DNA of 64,000 nt from Candidatus Butyricimonas faecavium. Its GTDB lineage: Bacteria > Bacteroidota > Bacteroidia > Bacteroidales > Marinifilaceae. The notes under the pieces are model-generated. The model was not told where the DNA came from, did no database searches, and worked only from the letters and a program-made list of their open reading frames with translations. The first letter of the stretch is position 1, and every line of letters starts with the position of its first letter. Shown here one piece after another: positions 17,552-27,300 of the stretch. The position numbers and the translations under genes were made by a program. Location of the stretch: NCBI GenBank assembly GCA_944321125.1, contig CALUKD010000006.1:91980-155979 (forward strand). The letters run 5' to 3'.

Positions 17552-17932
17552 ATGAAGAGGGCGATATATATCATCATCGGTTGTATTTCCGTGATTTTGG
17601 GGATTGTTGGTATTTTTGTTCCCGGATTACCGACTACACCCTTTTTGTTGTTGAGTTCGTGGTTGTTCTATAATAGTTCTAAACGATTGCATGATGCTTT
17701 ACACCGTTCTAAATGGTTGGGACCTTATCTGAGGCGTTTTCAAGAACGTAGAGGTGTTGGGTGGAAAACAAAAGCGGTGTCGATTGTGTGTATGTGGACA
17801 ATGATTTCTATTTCGGCATTCGTAGTTTTCGAGAACTGGCACGTGCGTTTATTGCTTTTAGGACTAGGGGTAATCGGGACGTGTAGTGTGTTGTTCATTG
17901 TTCCTAATGCCAAAAAAACGCCGGAAAGTTAA
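17552..17932 (+). CDS. DUF454 (YbaN-like) membrane protein
   Basis: 126 residues from ATG 17552; a GTG at 17546 is also possible. Two N-terminal hydrophobic segments (IYIIIGCISVILGIVGIFVPGLPTTPF) contain the family's hallmark GxxGxxxPxLPTTPF, followed by FYNSSKRLHDAL and two C-terminal helices. It is an inner-membrane protein of unknown function. It follows dus directly and ends at a strong bidirectional terminator. Confidence 0.88.
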   Translation: MKRAIYIIIGCISVILGIVGIFVPGLPTTPFLLLSSWLFYNSSKRLHDALHRSKWLGPYLRRFQERRGVGWKTKAVSIVCMWTMISISAFVVFENWHVRLLLLGLGVIGTCSVLFIVPNAKKTPES

Positions 17933-17946
17933 ATCTCCGGCGTTTT
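17915..17946. terminator. Bidirectional terminator between DUF454 gene and leuS
   Basis: AAAACGCCGGA (17915-17925) pairs perfectly with TCCGGCGTTTT (17936-17946). A T-run follows on the plus strand and an A-run precedes it, so it serves both convergent genes. The left arm overlaps the end of the DUF454 coding sequence. Confidence 0.9.
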
Positions 17947-17958
17947 TTATGTTGAATA

Positions 17959-20730
17959 TTATCCGATCACCACGTTTACAATCTTCTTCGGAACAATGAT
18001 CATTTTTTTGATCTCTTTTCCTTCTAACCATTTTGTTGATTCGGGAGCAGCTTTGACAGCAGATTCGATGTCAGCATTTGTTGCCGTTAAGGGCATGGAT
18101 AATTTGAAACGGACTTTACCGTTGAATGATACCGGGTACTCAAAAGTGTCTTCTACCAAGAATTTTTCTTCCCATCTTGGGAATGACTCCTTCGTGATGC
18201 TTTGGGTGTGACCTAACAGGCTCCATAACTCTTCTGCCATATGCGGGGCGAAAGGAGCGAGAGCAATCACGAGAGGTTCAAGGATAGCCCGTTTATTACA
18301 TTTCAAAGCGGTTAATTCATTCGTGCAAATCATGAATGCGGGAATAGACGTGTTGAACGAGAAGTTTTCGATATCGTATTCTACTTTCTTGATAGTTTTA
18401 TGTAGCACTTTTAACTCTTCTTTGGAAGGAGCTTCGTCGCTTACACAGAAGTCTTCACCGACTTGGAACAAACGCCAGAATTTGCGTAAGAATTTGTACA
18501 CTCCGTCAATACCTTGCGTGTCCCAAGGTTTGCTGAATTCCAATGGGCCGAGGAACATCTCGTACAAGCGTAACGTGTCAGCCCCGTATTCTTCAATAAT
18601 CGTGTCGGGGTTAATCACGTTGAACATGGATTTTGACATCTTTTCGATGGCCCATCCGCAGATGTATTTCCCGTTTTCTAAGATAAATTCTGCATTGGCA
18701 TATTCCGGCATCCAAGCCCGGAAAGCGTCTAGGTCGAGAACATCATTTTTAACAATGTTGACATCCACGTGGATTTCCGTAGTTTTATACTGGTCTTTCA
18801 GTCCGACGGAAACAAACGTGTTTGTGCCTTGTATTCTATACACGAAATTTGAACGTCCTTGAATCATTCCTTGGTTGATCAGTTTTTTGAAGGGTTCTTC
18901 TTCACAAGCCACACCGAGATCATACAGGAACATATTCCAAAAGCGGGCGTAAATCAAATGGCCCGTGGCGTGCTCGGAACCACCGAGATAAAGATCGACA
19001 TTTCTCCAATAATTACATATGTTGTGATCTACCAAGGCATTATTGTTGTGGGGATCCATATAACGTAAGAAATAAGCGGATGAACCGGCAAAACCGGGCA
19101 TCGTGTTTAGTTCTAACGGATAACCTTCTTCTGTTTTCCAGTTTTTGGCCCGTCCGAGAGGTGGTTCTCCGTTCTCGGTGGGTAGGTATTTATCGACTTC
19201 CGGCAATTCCAACGGAAGTTTGGATTCGTCCAGCATATAAGGAAGATCGTCCTTGTAGTACACGGGGAACGGTTCACCCCAGTAGCGTTGGCGGCTGAAG
19301 ATGGCATCGCGCAGGCGGTAGTTGATTTTGCTTTTGCCAATACCTCGTTTTTCTACTTCTTTGGCGATGTAGGCGATGGCTTCTTTGACTTCCATGCCGT
19401 TGATAATGCCACTGTTGATCAATTTACCCACTTTTGCATCATAGGAGCCTTCCGACATATCGTGACCTTCCCCGTCATCGATAACGGGAATGATGGGCAA
19501 GTTGAAATGTTTCGCGAAAGCATAGTCACGGCTATCATGTCCCGGTACAGCCATGATGGCTCCGGTTCCGTAGCCGGAAAGAACGTATTCACTGATCCAA
19601 ATGGGTATGGCTTCGTTGGTGAATGGATTGATAGCATATGATCCGGTGAAGACACCTGTAACCTTTTTCACTTCGGTCTGGCGTTCCCGTTCCGTGCGTT
19701 TAGACACGTAATCCAAATATTCGGCAACGGCATCAGCCTGTTCGGGTGTTGTTAACGGCTTTACGTAGTCTGACTCGGGAGCCAGTACCATGAAGCTAAC
19801 CCCGAAGATCGTGTCGGGACGAGTGGTGAAAATTTCTAATTTTAGATCAGAATCTTTCACGTCAAATTTCACGTCCGCTCCTTGTGAACGCCCGATCCAG
19901 TTGCGCTGGATATCTTTCAAGGAGTCGGACCAATCGATGCGGTCAAGCCCGTCAAGCAATCTTTGGGCATAGGCGGAAACCCGTAATGACCATTGACGCA
20001 TCTTTTTTTGTACCACGGGATATCCCCCGCGGATGGATAATCCTTCTTTTACTTCATCATTTGCCAATACTGTCCCCAGTTGTGGACACCAATTTACCAT
20101 AGTGTCGGCCAAATAGGCAAGACGGTAGTTCAGTAATATTTCTTGTTGTTCCTTTGTACTTTTGTTTTTCCATTCCTCGGCGGTAAAGTTCATCTCTTCG
20201 CCGCAAGCCACGTTTAATCCTTGGGTTCCGACAGTTTCGAATGCTTTTACCAGTTCGGAGATCGGCATGGCTTTTTGCTTGTCGTAGCAATAGAAACTAT
20301 TGAACATTTGGATAAAAGTCCATTGAGTCCATTTGTAGTATTCCGGGTCACAGGTACGGATTTCGCGGTCCCAATCAAAAGAGAACCCGATTTTATCCAT
20401 TTGTTCCCGGTAACGGCGGATGTTTTTCTCGGTGGTGATGGCCGGGTGTTGTCCGGTTTGGATGGCATATTGCTCTGCGGGTAAACCGTAGGCATCATAT
20501 CCCATGGGATGCAATACGTTGAATCCTTTCAGGTGTTTGTAACGAGAATAGATGTCGGAAGCGATGTAGCCTAGCGGGTGTCCCACGTGTAACCCTGCCC
20601 CGGAAGGGTAAGGAAACATATCCAACACGTAATATTTGGGCTTGGAAGGATCGACTTCCACCCGGTAAGTTTTATTTTCTTGCCAGTAGCTTTGCCACTT
20701 TTTTTCGACTTCCTTGAAATTGTATTCCAT
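17959..20730 (-). CDS. leuS: Leucyl-tRNA synthetase
   Basis: 923 residues, full length for a bacterial LeuRS. The HIGH-type motif is in [19 protein letters not shown], the CP1 editing domain includes [12 protein letters not shown] and [19 protein letters not shown] (editing Asp), and the KMSKS loop is [11 protein letters not shown]-terminal anticodon-binding helical domain completes it. The enzyme charges tRNA-Leu. On the minus strand a TACCTTTG -7 box (20763-20770) lies about 33 bases before the ATG. The gene is transcribed divergently from hmuY. Confidence 0.97.
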   Translation of the reverse strand: MEYNFKEVEKKWQSYWQENKTYRVEVDPSKPKYYVLDMFPYPSGAGLHVGHPLGYIASDIYSRYKHLKGFNVLHPMGYDAYGLPAEQYAIQTGQHPAITTEKNIRRYREQMDKIGFSFDWDREIRTCDPEYYKWTQWTFIQMFNSFYCYDKQKAMPISELVKAFETVGTQGLNVACGEEMNFTAEEWKNKSTKEQQEILLNYRLAYLADTMVNWCPQLGTVLANDEVKEGLSIRGGYPVVQKKMRQWSLRVSAYAQRLLDGLDRIDWSDSLKDIQRNWIGRSQGADVKFDVKDSDLKLEIFTTRPDTIFGVSFMVLAPESDYVKPLTTPEQADAVAEYLDYVSKRTERERQTEVKKVTGVFTGSYAINPFTNEAIPIWISEYVLSGYGTGAIMAVPGHDSRDYAFAKHFNLPIIPVIDDGEGHDMSEGSYDAKVGKLINSGIINGMEVKEAIAYIAKEVEKRGIGKSKINYRLRDAIFSRQRYWGEPFPVYYKDDLPYMLDESKLPLELPEVDKYLPTENGEPPLGRAKNWKTEEGYPLELNTMPGFAGSSAYFLRYMDPHNNNALVDHNICNYWRNVDLYLGGSEHATGHLIYARFWNMFLYDLGVACEEEPFKKLINQGMIQGRSNFVYRIQGTNTFVSVGLKDQYKTTEIHVDVNIVKNDVLDLDAFRAWMPEYANAEFILENGKYICGWAIEKMSKSMFNVINPDTIIEEYGADTLRLYEMFLGPLEFSKPWDTQGIDGVYKFLRKFWRLFQVGEDFCVSDEAPSKEELKVLHKTIKKVEYDIENFSFNTSIPAFMICTNELTALKCNKRAILEPLVIALAPFAPHMAEELWSLLGHTQSITKESFPRWEEKFLVEDTFEYPVSFNGKVRFKLSMPLTATNADIESAVKAAPESTKWLEGKEIKKMIIVPKKIVNVVIG

Positions 20731-20849
20731 GTTAATCCTTTTTTAGTTCTCGTAATGAATCGCAAAGGTAATAAAAATTGCATGATATTAATATTAACTC
20801 CATCCCTATAATCAAGTATGTAAAGAATCGTTTTTACCCATTTTAAGGG

Positions 20850-20881
20850 ATTGTAGGGGGAGGTGGGGTACCTTACTTTTG
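20850..20881 (+). promoter_or_regulatory. Promoter of the hmu operon
   Basis: ATTG at 20850-20853, a 20-base spacer, and TACTTTTG at 20874-20881 match the Bacteroidetes sigma-ABfr promoter (TTTG, N19-21, TAnnTTTG). The predicted transcript starts about 35 bases before the hmuY ATG. I do not see a clear Fur box. Confidence 0.7.
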
Positions 20882-20919
20882 CGACACTAAATTGTTGTTA
20901 AACTAAATTTTTAAATATA

Positions 20920-21957
20920 ATGAAAAAGATAAATTGGTTTCTTGTGGTTATCCTGTTATTGGGAGCGTGTTTTACGGCTTGTACGGATGATGATGATAAC
21001 GGCGGTTCTTGGAATGGTGAGTCTGTTACTGTAGATTGCGACCCGTATGATGCTTGGACATATTTTAGTTTCAAAGAGGGTAAGACGGTGAAGACGTTGA
21101 AAGTAAAAAGTATGGAAGGGGCTGTGACGGGAGTATATTACGGGGATTTGAGTTCTAGTACTCTTATAAAAAATACAGATTCTCTCTTGATGGTGGTTAA
21201 TGAAGGAGTCGGTGATACGGTGGTTATTTCTTTCCCGGCTTGTGAAGTTGGTGGAATGGGAAATGCAGAAGTAATGGGTGCTAGTTTCTCTTTAAAAGCG
21301 ATTGCTAAAAAGGAAGGTAACGTATGGAAAATTTCGAGCGAAAAGTCTGTTGTTGAGATGGAAAAGGAAGATGATTCCACGACGGATTATTATATGTCGA
21401 TAAATGGAACAATCGGTACGACGAAAGATTCTGACTTTAGTCTTACTTTGTATATGAATGTAAAGGCAATGGAAGATGGAGGTATGCAAATGAACATGGG
21501 AGGAACCTTTGCCGGGGAAGCTACCGGAAAGACTTACGCTGTGGATGGTGATGAAACTTCTTTCGATTGGGATATTGCTTTCCATCGGTATGATATAAAG
21601 ACGAATGGTGGAGCAGCTATCATGTTGCAGACCACGGATTTGGAAAGTGTTACTTCTGCCAGTGTTACAGGGGAAAGTTTTACCTCTGACGTAGATGGAG
21701 AGGTCATGGTGGATATGTCGGGAATGATGAGTGGTTTTGTCGGGTATCAACCCACGAAAGTTAACGAGGTCTTGGCTAAATGGGTAACGGCAACTCCTAC
21801 CGGATCAATGCCTCCGTATACGTATGAAATTAATGGTAAGGTGTTTGTAGTGAAGACTGCCGGGGGTGAATATGCAAAATTACGTTTCACGGATATGTCT
21901 GATGCCACGGGCAAAAATGAGGCAGCTACATTTGATTACGAGTTCCCTCTAAAATAA
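20920..21957 (+). CDS. hmuY: HmuY-family haem-binding lipoprotein with N-terminal calycin-like domain
   Basis: 345 residues. A lipoprotein signal ends at C17 or, more likely, C21, which is followed by TDDDD, the acidic pattern that marks surface lipoproteins in Bacteroidetes. Residues about 35-170 look like the calycin-like beta-barrel domain (PF13944 type). Residues about 180-345 are the HmuY domain: SFDWDIAFHRYDIKTNGG, then the C-terminal VFVVKTAGGEYAKLRF. HmuY proteins capture haem outside the cell and pass it to the TonB receptor HmuR. It is the first gene of the hmu operon, 152 bases before hmuR, with a hairpin element in the gap that could raise its share of transcript. The haem ligands cannot be assigned from sequence. 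Confidence 0.88.
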   Translation: MKKINWFLVVILLLGACFTACTDDDDNGGSWNGESVTVDCDPYDAWTYFSFKEGKTVKTLKVKSMEGAVTGVYYGDLSSSTLIKNTDSLLMVVNEGVGDTVVISFPACEVGGMGNAEVMGASFSLKAIAKKEGNVWKISSEKSVVEMEKEDDSTTDYYMSINGTIGTTKDSDFSLTLYMNVKAMEDGGMQMNMGGTFAGEATGKTYAVDGDETSFDWDIAFHRYDIKTNGGAAIMLQTTDLESVTSASVTGESFTSDVDGEVMVDMSGMMSGFVGYQPTKVNEVLAKWVTATPTGSMPPYTYEINGKVFVVKTAGGEYAKLRFTDMSDATGKNEAATFDYEFPLK

Positions 21958-21978
21958 TTTTTATTTATGATCAACCAA

Positions 21979-22087
21979 GAGGGTGTCCAAAAGTCAATTT
22001 TAAAACGGTTACCTTCCCTAACCCCTCCTTGCACGGGAGGGGAAATCGTTTGGTAATCGGTAAATGGAAAACTTTTGGCTCAGCCTC
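21979..22087. repeat. 109-bp imperfect hairpin element between hmuY and hmuR
   Basis: The outer arms GAGGGTGTCCAAAAG (21979-21993) and CTTTTGGCTCAGCCTC (22072-22087) are imperfect inverted repeats. The centre CCCCTCC (22022-22028) / GGAGGGG (22036-22042) is a perfect GC-rich hairpin. TTTTT follows the outer stem. It looks like a repeated intergenic element (MITE/REP-like) acting as a partial terminator or mRNA stabiliser. Confidence 0.65.
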
Positions 22088-22109
22088 TTTTTCCGTAAAA
22101 TAGAGTTTT

Positions 22110-24347
22110 ATGAGGTGTAATTTGTTAATATTGTTTTTTATTCTTTTGTCATCAACTTTGATGGCAGACGAGCATTCCAATGAGGCCCCTGCTTTTGAAG
22201 TGCGGGGTATTGTTACTGATGAGAAAGGAGAGGGATTACCGGGAGCATCCGTGTGGGTGAAGGGAACGGTGGTCGGAGCCGGAACAAATGCTAAAGGTGA
22301 GTTTTCTTTTAAGTTGTCATCGAAGAATAAGTGTGTGTTACGGGTGAGCTTTACGGGGTATGAACCGCAGGAACGAGAGGTGACTCCGGGGGTTGACAGT
22401 TTGTATCGTTTTGTGCTGGAACCAAGTAATAATGCGTTGAACGAGGTCGTGATCACGGGAACCCGTACGCTTAAGCCATTAAAAGATGTCCCGGTGCTTA
22501 CCCGTGTGATTTCACAAGAAGATATAGCACAGATAAATCCGTTAGACCTGCAAAGTTTACTGGAGTATGAAATGCCGGGTTTACAATTTGGATTAGCCCA
22601 CGGTTCCGGGTTACCGGAATTGAAATTCCAAGGATCTGCCGGGGGATATGTGTTATTTATGATCGACGGAGAGCGTGTTGCCGGAGAGGGGTCTAGTAAT
22701 AATATTGATTATAACTTGATTGACATGGATAATGTGGAGCGTATTGAGATCGTCAAGGGGCCGATGTCCACTCTTTATGGTTCTCAAGCAATGGGGGGAG
22801 TGGTAAATATTATTACGAAAGATGCGAATCGTCCTTTTACAGGGAATGTTTCTGTACGTTATGGAAATAATGATGAAAGTAAATATTCCCTGTCTTTGGG
22901 AACAAAACAAGGACGTTTCTCTGCGCTGACCTCTCTTTCCTACCGTAAGCGAGATGCTTATGCCTTAAAAGATAAAGAAGGACAAATTGAGTATTCGTAT
23001 TATAAAGATATACATGGGAGAGATTCTGTGGTAGCGGATACTTCGGAGAAAGGAATGTCTAGTGTAAATGGATTCGAGATCTGGCAGGCAAATCAAAAAT
23101 TGAGTTACACGTTTAACGAGAATTTTCGTATTTCATTGAATGGAACATATTATAGTGATGATGTGTTGGAATATGTGGAACAAAAAGAGCAGGATCGCTT
23201 TTCTAATTATAGTATAAATCCTCGGGTGTATTACGCTATTAATGATTCTCATATACTAGACTTCTCGTATGTGTTTGAGAATTATGAGAAACGCTATATT
23301 TATACGACCTCATTGCCTTCCAAAAAGGTTTTTGGAGATTTAACCAATACCGTTCGATTGAATTATACCGGATACATACACGAAAAACATACATTGACAG
23401 CTGGGATAGAAGTAAATACCCAAAGATTGCAACATTATTGGTTTGATAACGGGTCTGGGAAAAAATTTGATGCCCAAACCTATGTTTTATACTTGCAGGA
23501 AGATTATAAAGTAAGTGATTCGTTTAGCGTGTTGGCTGGAGTTCGTTCGGATTGTCATTCGGAATATGGTTTTCATGCTAGCCCGAAAATTTCGTTGATG
23601 TATAAATACGGTGTTTTGACGTTACGCGGTGGTTACGGGATGGGATTTCGTATACCTTCCTTGAAAGAATTACATAGCGAGTATGACATGGGCGGACAGG
23701 GATTTTTTATGATATATGGCAACGAAGACCTAGAGCCTGAAATCAGTCATCAAGGAACATTCTCCGCGGAAGTGACGAAGGGAATTTTTAATGGTTCCGT
23801 GTCCGGTTATTATACGAGATTTTTTGATGAAATAGCCTTAGGTTTGGCTGCGGACGGAAAAAATCAGCAGTATTATAATGCGGATAATGCGACAAGGACG
23901 GGCGTTGATGTGATGGCGCAGTTCCGTTTTAAAAACGGTTTGACCTTAAAAGGTGCTTACGCTTATATTGATGTACATTCCGAAATAGACGGGTATAATA
24001 TGGCGAGTGATCGTCCGCATAGTTTGACTTTCACGGCAAATTATTCCAAGGTATTCGGGAAAGTTACCTTATCGGCGGCTCTGAATGGGCGATGGATGTC
24101 TTCGGTGGAGACGTGGTACAAGAATAGTGCGGGTGGTTACGTGAAAAATGAATATGAGAGCCGGACCTTCTGTTCCTTGAATCTCGGAGCCCGTTTCCCG
24201 AGAGGTTTCCGTTTCACGGGAGGTATTGATAACTTGTTTGATTTCAAGGATAAGAACGTGACAGCCGATCAATCGGTGACACCGCAAAGAGGAATCGGTT
24301 TTATCGGAACATTGTCGGTGAATATAGCAGATTTATTAAAATTATAA
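22110..24347 (+). CDS. hmuR: TonB-dependent haem receptor
   Basis: 745 residues. A signal peptide (1-19) is followed by a carboxypeptidase-regulatory-like domain (about 30-110, VRGIVTDEKGEGLPGASVWVKGT), then the TonB box and plug (NEVVITGTRT ... GYVLFMIDGERVAG, MDNVERIEIVKGPMSTLYGSQAMGGVVNIITK), then a 22-strand barrel ending FIGTLSVNIADLLKL. The segment YGNEDLEPEISHQG corresponds to the NPDL-like region of haem receptors. It imports haem delivered by HmuY across the outer membrane, powered by TonB/ExbBD. It lies directly upstream of hmuS (19 bases). Confidence 0.92.
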   Translation: MRCNLLILFFILLSSTLMADEHSNEAPAFEVRGIVTDEKGEGLPGASVWVKGTVVGAGTNAKGEFSFKLSSKNKCVLRVSFTGYEPQEREVTPGVDSLYRFVLEPSNNALNEVVITGTRTLKPLKDVPVLTRVISQEDIAQINPLDLQSLLEYEMPGLQFGLAHGSGLPELKFQGSAGGYVLFMIDGERVAGEGSSNNIDYNLIDMDNVERIEIVKGPMSTLYGSQAMGGVVNIITKDANRPFTGNVSVRYGNNDESKYSLSLGTKQGRFSALTSLSYRKRDAYALKDKEGQIEYSYYKDIHGRDSVVADTSEKGMSSVNGFEIWQANQKLSYTFNENFRISLNGTYYSDDVLEYVEQKEQDRFSNYSINPRVYYAINDSHILDFSYVFENYEKRYIYTTSLPSKKVFGDLTNTVRLNYTGYIHEKHTLTAGIEVNTQRLQHYWFDNGSGKKFDAQTYVLYLQEDYKVSDSFSVLAGVRSDCHSEYGFHASPKISLMYKYGVLTLRGGYGMGFRIPSLKELHSEYDMGGQGFFMIYGNEDLEPEISHQGTFSAEVTKGIFNGSVSGYYTRFFDEIALGLAADGKNQQYYNADNATRTGVDVMAQFRFKNGLTLKGAYAYIDVHSEIDGYNMASDRPHSLTFTANYSKVFGKVTLSAALNGRWMSSVETWYKNSAGGYVKNEYESRTFCSLNLGARFPRGFRFTGGIDNLFDFKDKNVTADQSVTPQRGIGFIGTLSVNIADLLKL

Positions 24348-24366
24348 TCAATTAAAAAGAAAACTG

Positions 24367-27300
24367 ATGAGAAAAAAGTGGCTTACGTTGAGTTGTCTTT
24401 TAATTGTTATTTTGGTGGGAATATGGGTATATAATACTTGGTTCGGGGCCACCAAGATCGCTTTTGTGAATTTCCAGACGATTACGATGGGAGGAATTGC
24501 GAAGGCGAATGACAATTCGTTTATTAAATTACAGGAAGTATCCGTGGAGGAACTGGATCGGTTGTCCGGTTTCGATATGGTATTTGTAAACGGGATGGGC
24601 TTGCGTGTTGTTGAGGAACAACGTCAGCAAATACAGAATGCGGCTGACAAAGGTATACTGGTGTACACGACTATGGCAACGAATCCGGCGAATAATATAT
24701 GTACGATTGATTCTGTTGATCAGGTCGCTTTAAGAGGTTATTTGGGAAGCGGTGGAAGACGGAATTACCGGAATATGCTGAACTATATCCGGAAAAATAT
24801 GGATAAGAAGATTATTGCCGTGGAAGAACCGGAGGCCCCGATCGAGAGGGCTTCGGATGTGCTGTATCATGCTGATATGGATAAACCGGGAGATGAACTT
24901 GATTTTATTTCTGTTGATGAGTACGAAAAGTATTTGAAAAGCAAACAGTTGTATAAAGAGGGGGCGAAGAAGATTGTGGTGACGGGACAAATGGCTGATG
25001 CCACGGGGTTGATTGACACGCTGGAGCAAGTAGGGTACAATGTTTATCCTGTTTTATCTTTGCGGCGCTTACTTGACTTTGTCCGTGAGATCAATCCGGA
25101 TGTAATTATCAATATGGCGCATGGACGTTTGGGGGACAATATCGTGAAGTATCTGGAAGAGCGTAATATCCTGTTGTTTGCCCCTTTAACAGTAAATAGC
25201 TTGGTAGAAGAGTGGGAAAAAGATCCGATGGGAATGTCCGGAGGGTTTATGTCCCAAAGTATTGTGACTCCGGAAATTGACGGGGCGGTCCGTACATCGG
25301 CTCTTTTCGCGCAATATGAGGATAAAGAAGGTTTACGCCATTCTTTTGCCGTGCCTTCCCGATTGAAAACCTACGTGGAAAATATCCAGAAGACATTGGC
25401 TCTTAAGGATAAACCGAATAGTGAAAAACGAGTTGTCATTTACTATTATAAAGGTCCGGGACAAAGTGCCATGAGTGCTGCCGGGATGGAAGTGGTTCCG
25501 TCGTTGTATAATCTTTTGAAAAAGATGAAGGAAGAGGGATACCGGGTAGATAATCTTCCGGCAAATTCCAAGGAGTTGGAAAAAATAATTATGGCAGAAG
25601 GTGCTGTGTTTGGTACTTACGCGGATGGAGTGGTTGATCGTTTCCTAAAAGAAAGCCACCCGTTACTGATTTCAAAGGAAGAATATGAGAGTTGGGTGAA
25701 ACAGGTTTTGCGACCGGAAAAATATGCTGAAGTGGTAGCTGCTTTCGGAGAGTTCCCCGGGGAATACATGAGTACTGCCGATGGTAAGTTAGGGGTATCC
25801 CGTATTCAGTTTGGAAACGTGGTCATCATGCCGCAGCCGGCTGCCGGAGGTGGGGATAACGCTTTCCAGATTGTACACGGAACGGATGTAGCACCGCCTC
25901 ACTCTTATGTTGCCGCTTATTTATGGATGCAGTATGGATTTAAAGCGGATGCCATGATTCATTTTGGCACGCATGGTAGTTTGGAATTTACACCCAAAAA
26001 ACAGGCAGCCTTGTGTGATTTGGATTGGCCCGACCGTTTGGTGGGTAGTGTACCTCATTTTTATATTTATTCAATTGGAGACGTGGGAGAAGGTATGATT
26101 GCTAAACGTCGCGGATATGGGGTGTTACAATCTTATCTGACCCCTCCGTTTATGGAGAGTAACGTTAGGGGAATCTATCGGAATTTGACAGAAAAAATAA
26201 AGATATATAACCAGAAAGCCTATCCGGAGAAAGGTGTGGCTAATTCAAAGGAGGTGGAGCAAGCTTCCTTGTCGGTGAAAGAATTAGCCGTTTCCTTGGG
26301 AATGCATCGGGAGTTGGGGCTGGATAGCGTGTTGAATGTTCCTTACACGGAAGAAGAAATATTGAAGATCGAGAATTTCGCAGACGAGTTAGCGGCGGAG
26401 AAAGTTACCGGACAATTGTATACGATGGGTGTTCCCTATGAGGCAGCCCGGATTGAATCGTCCGTTTATTCGATGGCAACCGATCCGATTGCCTATGGGT
26501 TGTTCGGGTTAGATCGGTTGAGAGGAAAGGCGGATGCAGAGGTGTTGAAACGTAAGACTGTCTTTACCGAACGTTATCTTGATCCGGCCAAACGATTGGT
26601 GGGGAGATTACTGGATGGACGCGAGAAAGTAGATGATGATTTTATTTGCCGGGTGGCAGGGATCTCGAAAGAGAAACTGGCGCAAGCTCGTGAAATAGAT
26701 AAAGATCGGAATGCTCCTAAGGGAATGATGGCGATGATGATGGCTGCTGCGGCAAAGCAACCGGAGGTCACACCAGTGAAAAAGGAAGAGGAAGGGCATC
26801 CGATGTCCGGGATGATGAAAAGTATAATGAAGCGGATGGGTGAAGGGAAAACCCCTGAAGAGCGGTTGGAAATGGCGAAAAAGATGGGAGCTCCCAAGGA
26901 GGCTTTGGAAAAGATGAAAGCGGCTATGGAAAGGGAAAATGGGGAAGGAAATTTGGATGTGAAGAAGGGAAAAATGCAGGAAAACAGGGGGACTGGCGAT
27001 ATGATGGCGATGGCCGAAAAGATGGGTATGCCGAAAGAAGCTATCGAGAAAGTGAAAGCTTCTATGGGAAAATCAAAAGGTGGAAACTTGGATATGAGCG
27101 CCATGATGAAGGCGATGATGGGAAAGAAGGCCAAGGAATATTCCAAAGAAGAAGTAAGCAAGGCCTTGGCTATTATGGAAGTGGAACGGACATTGAAAAA
27201 TGTGAATAATTATAAGCGGGCGTTACAGGAAAGTCCGGATTGTGAATTACGGTCGTTGATGAACGCCCTGAATGGCGGTTATACGGCTCCTTCTCCCGGA

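Noticed and set aside
26574..27161. A 195-codon minus-strand frame opposite hmuS
   Set aside because: Shadow of the Met-rich insertion: Met codons read backwards give His/Ile-rich sequence. The hmuS frame is long and intact.
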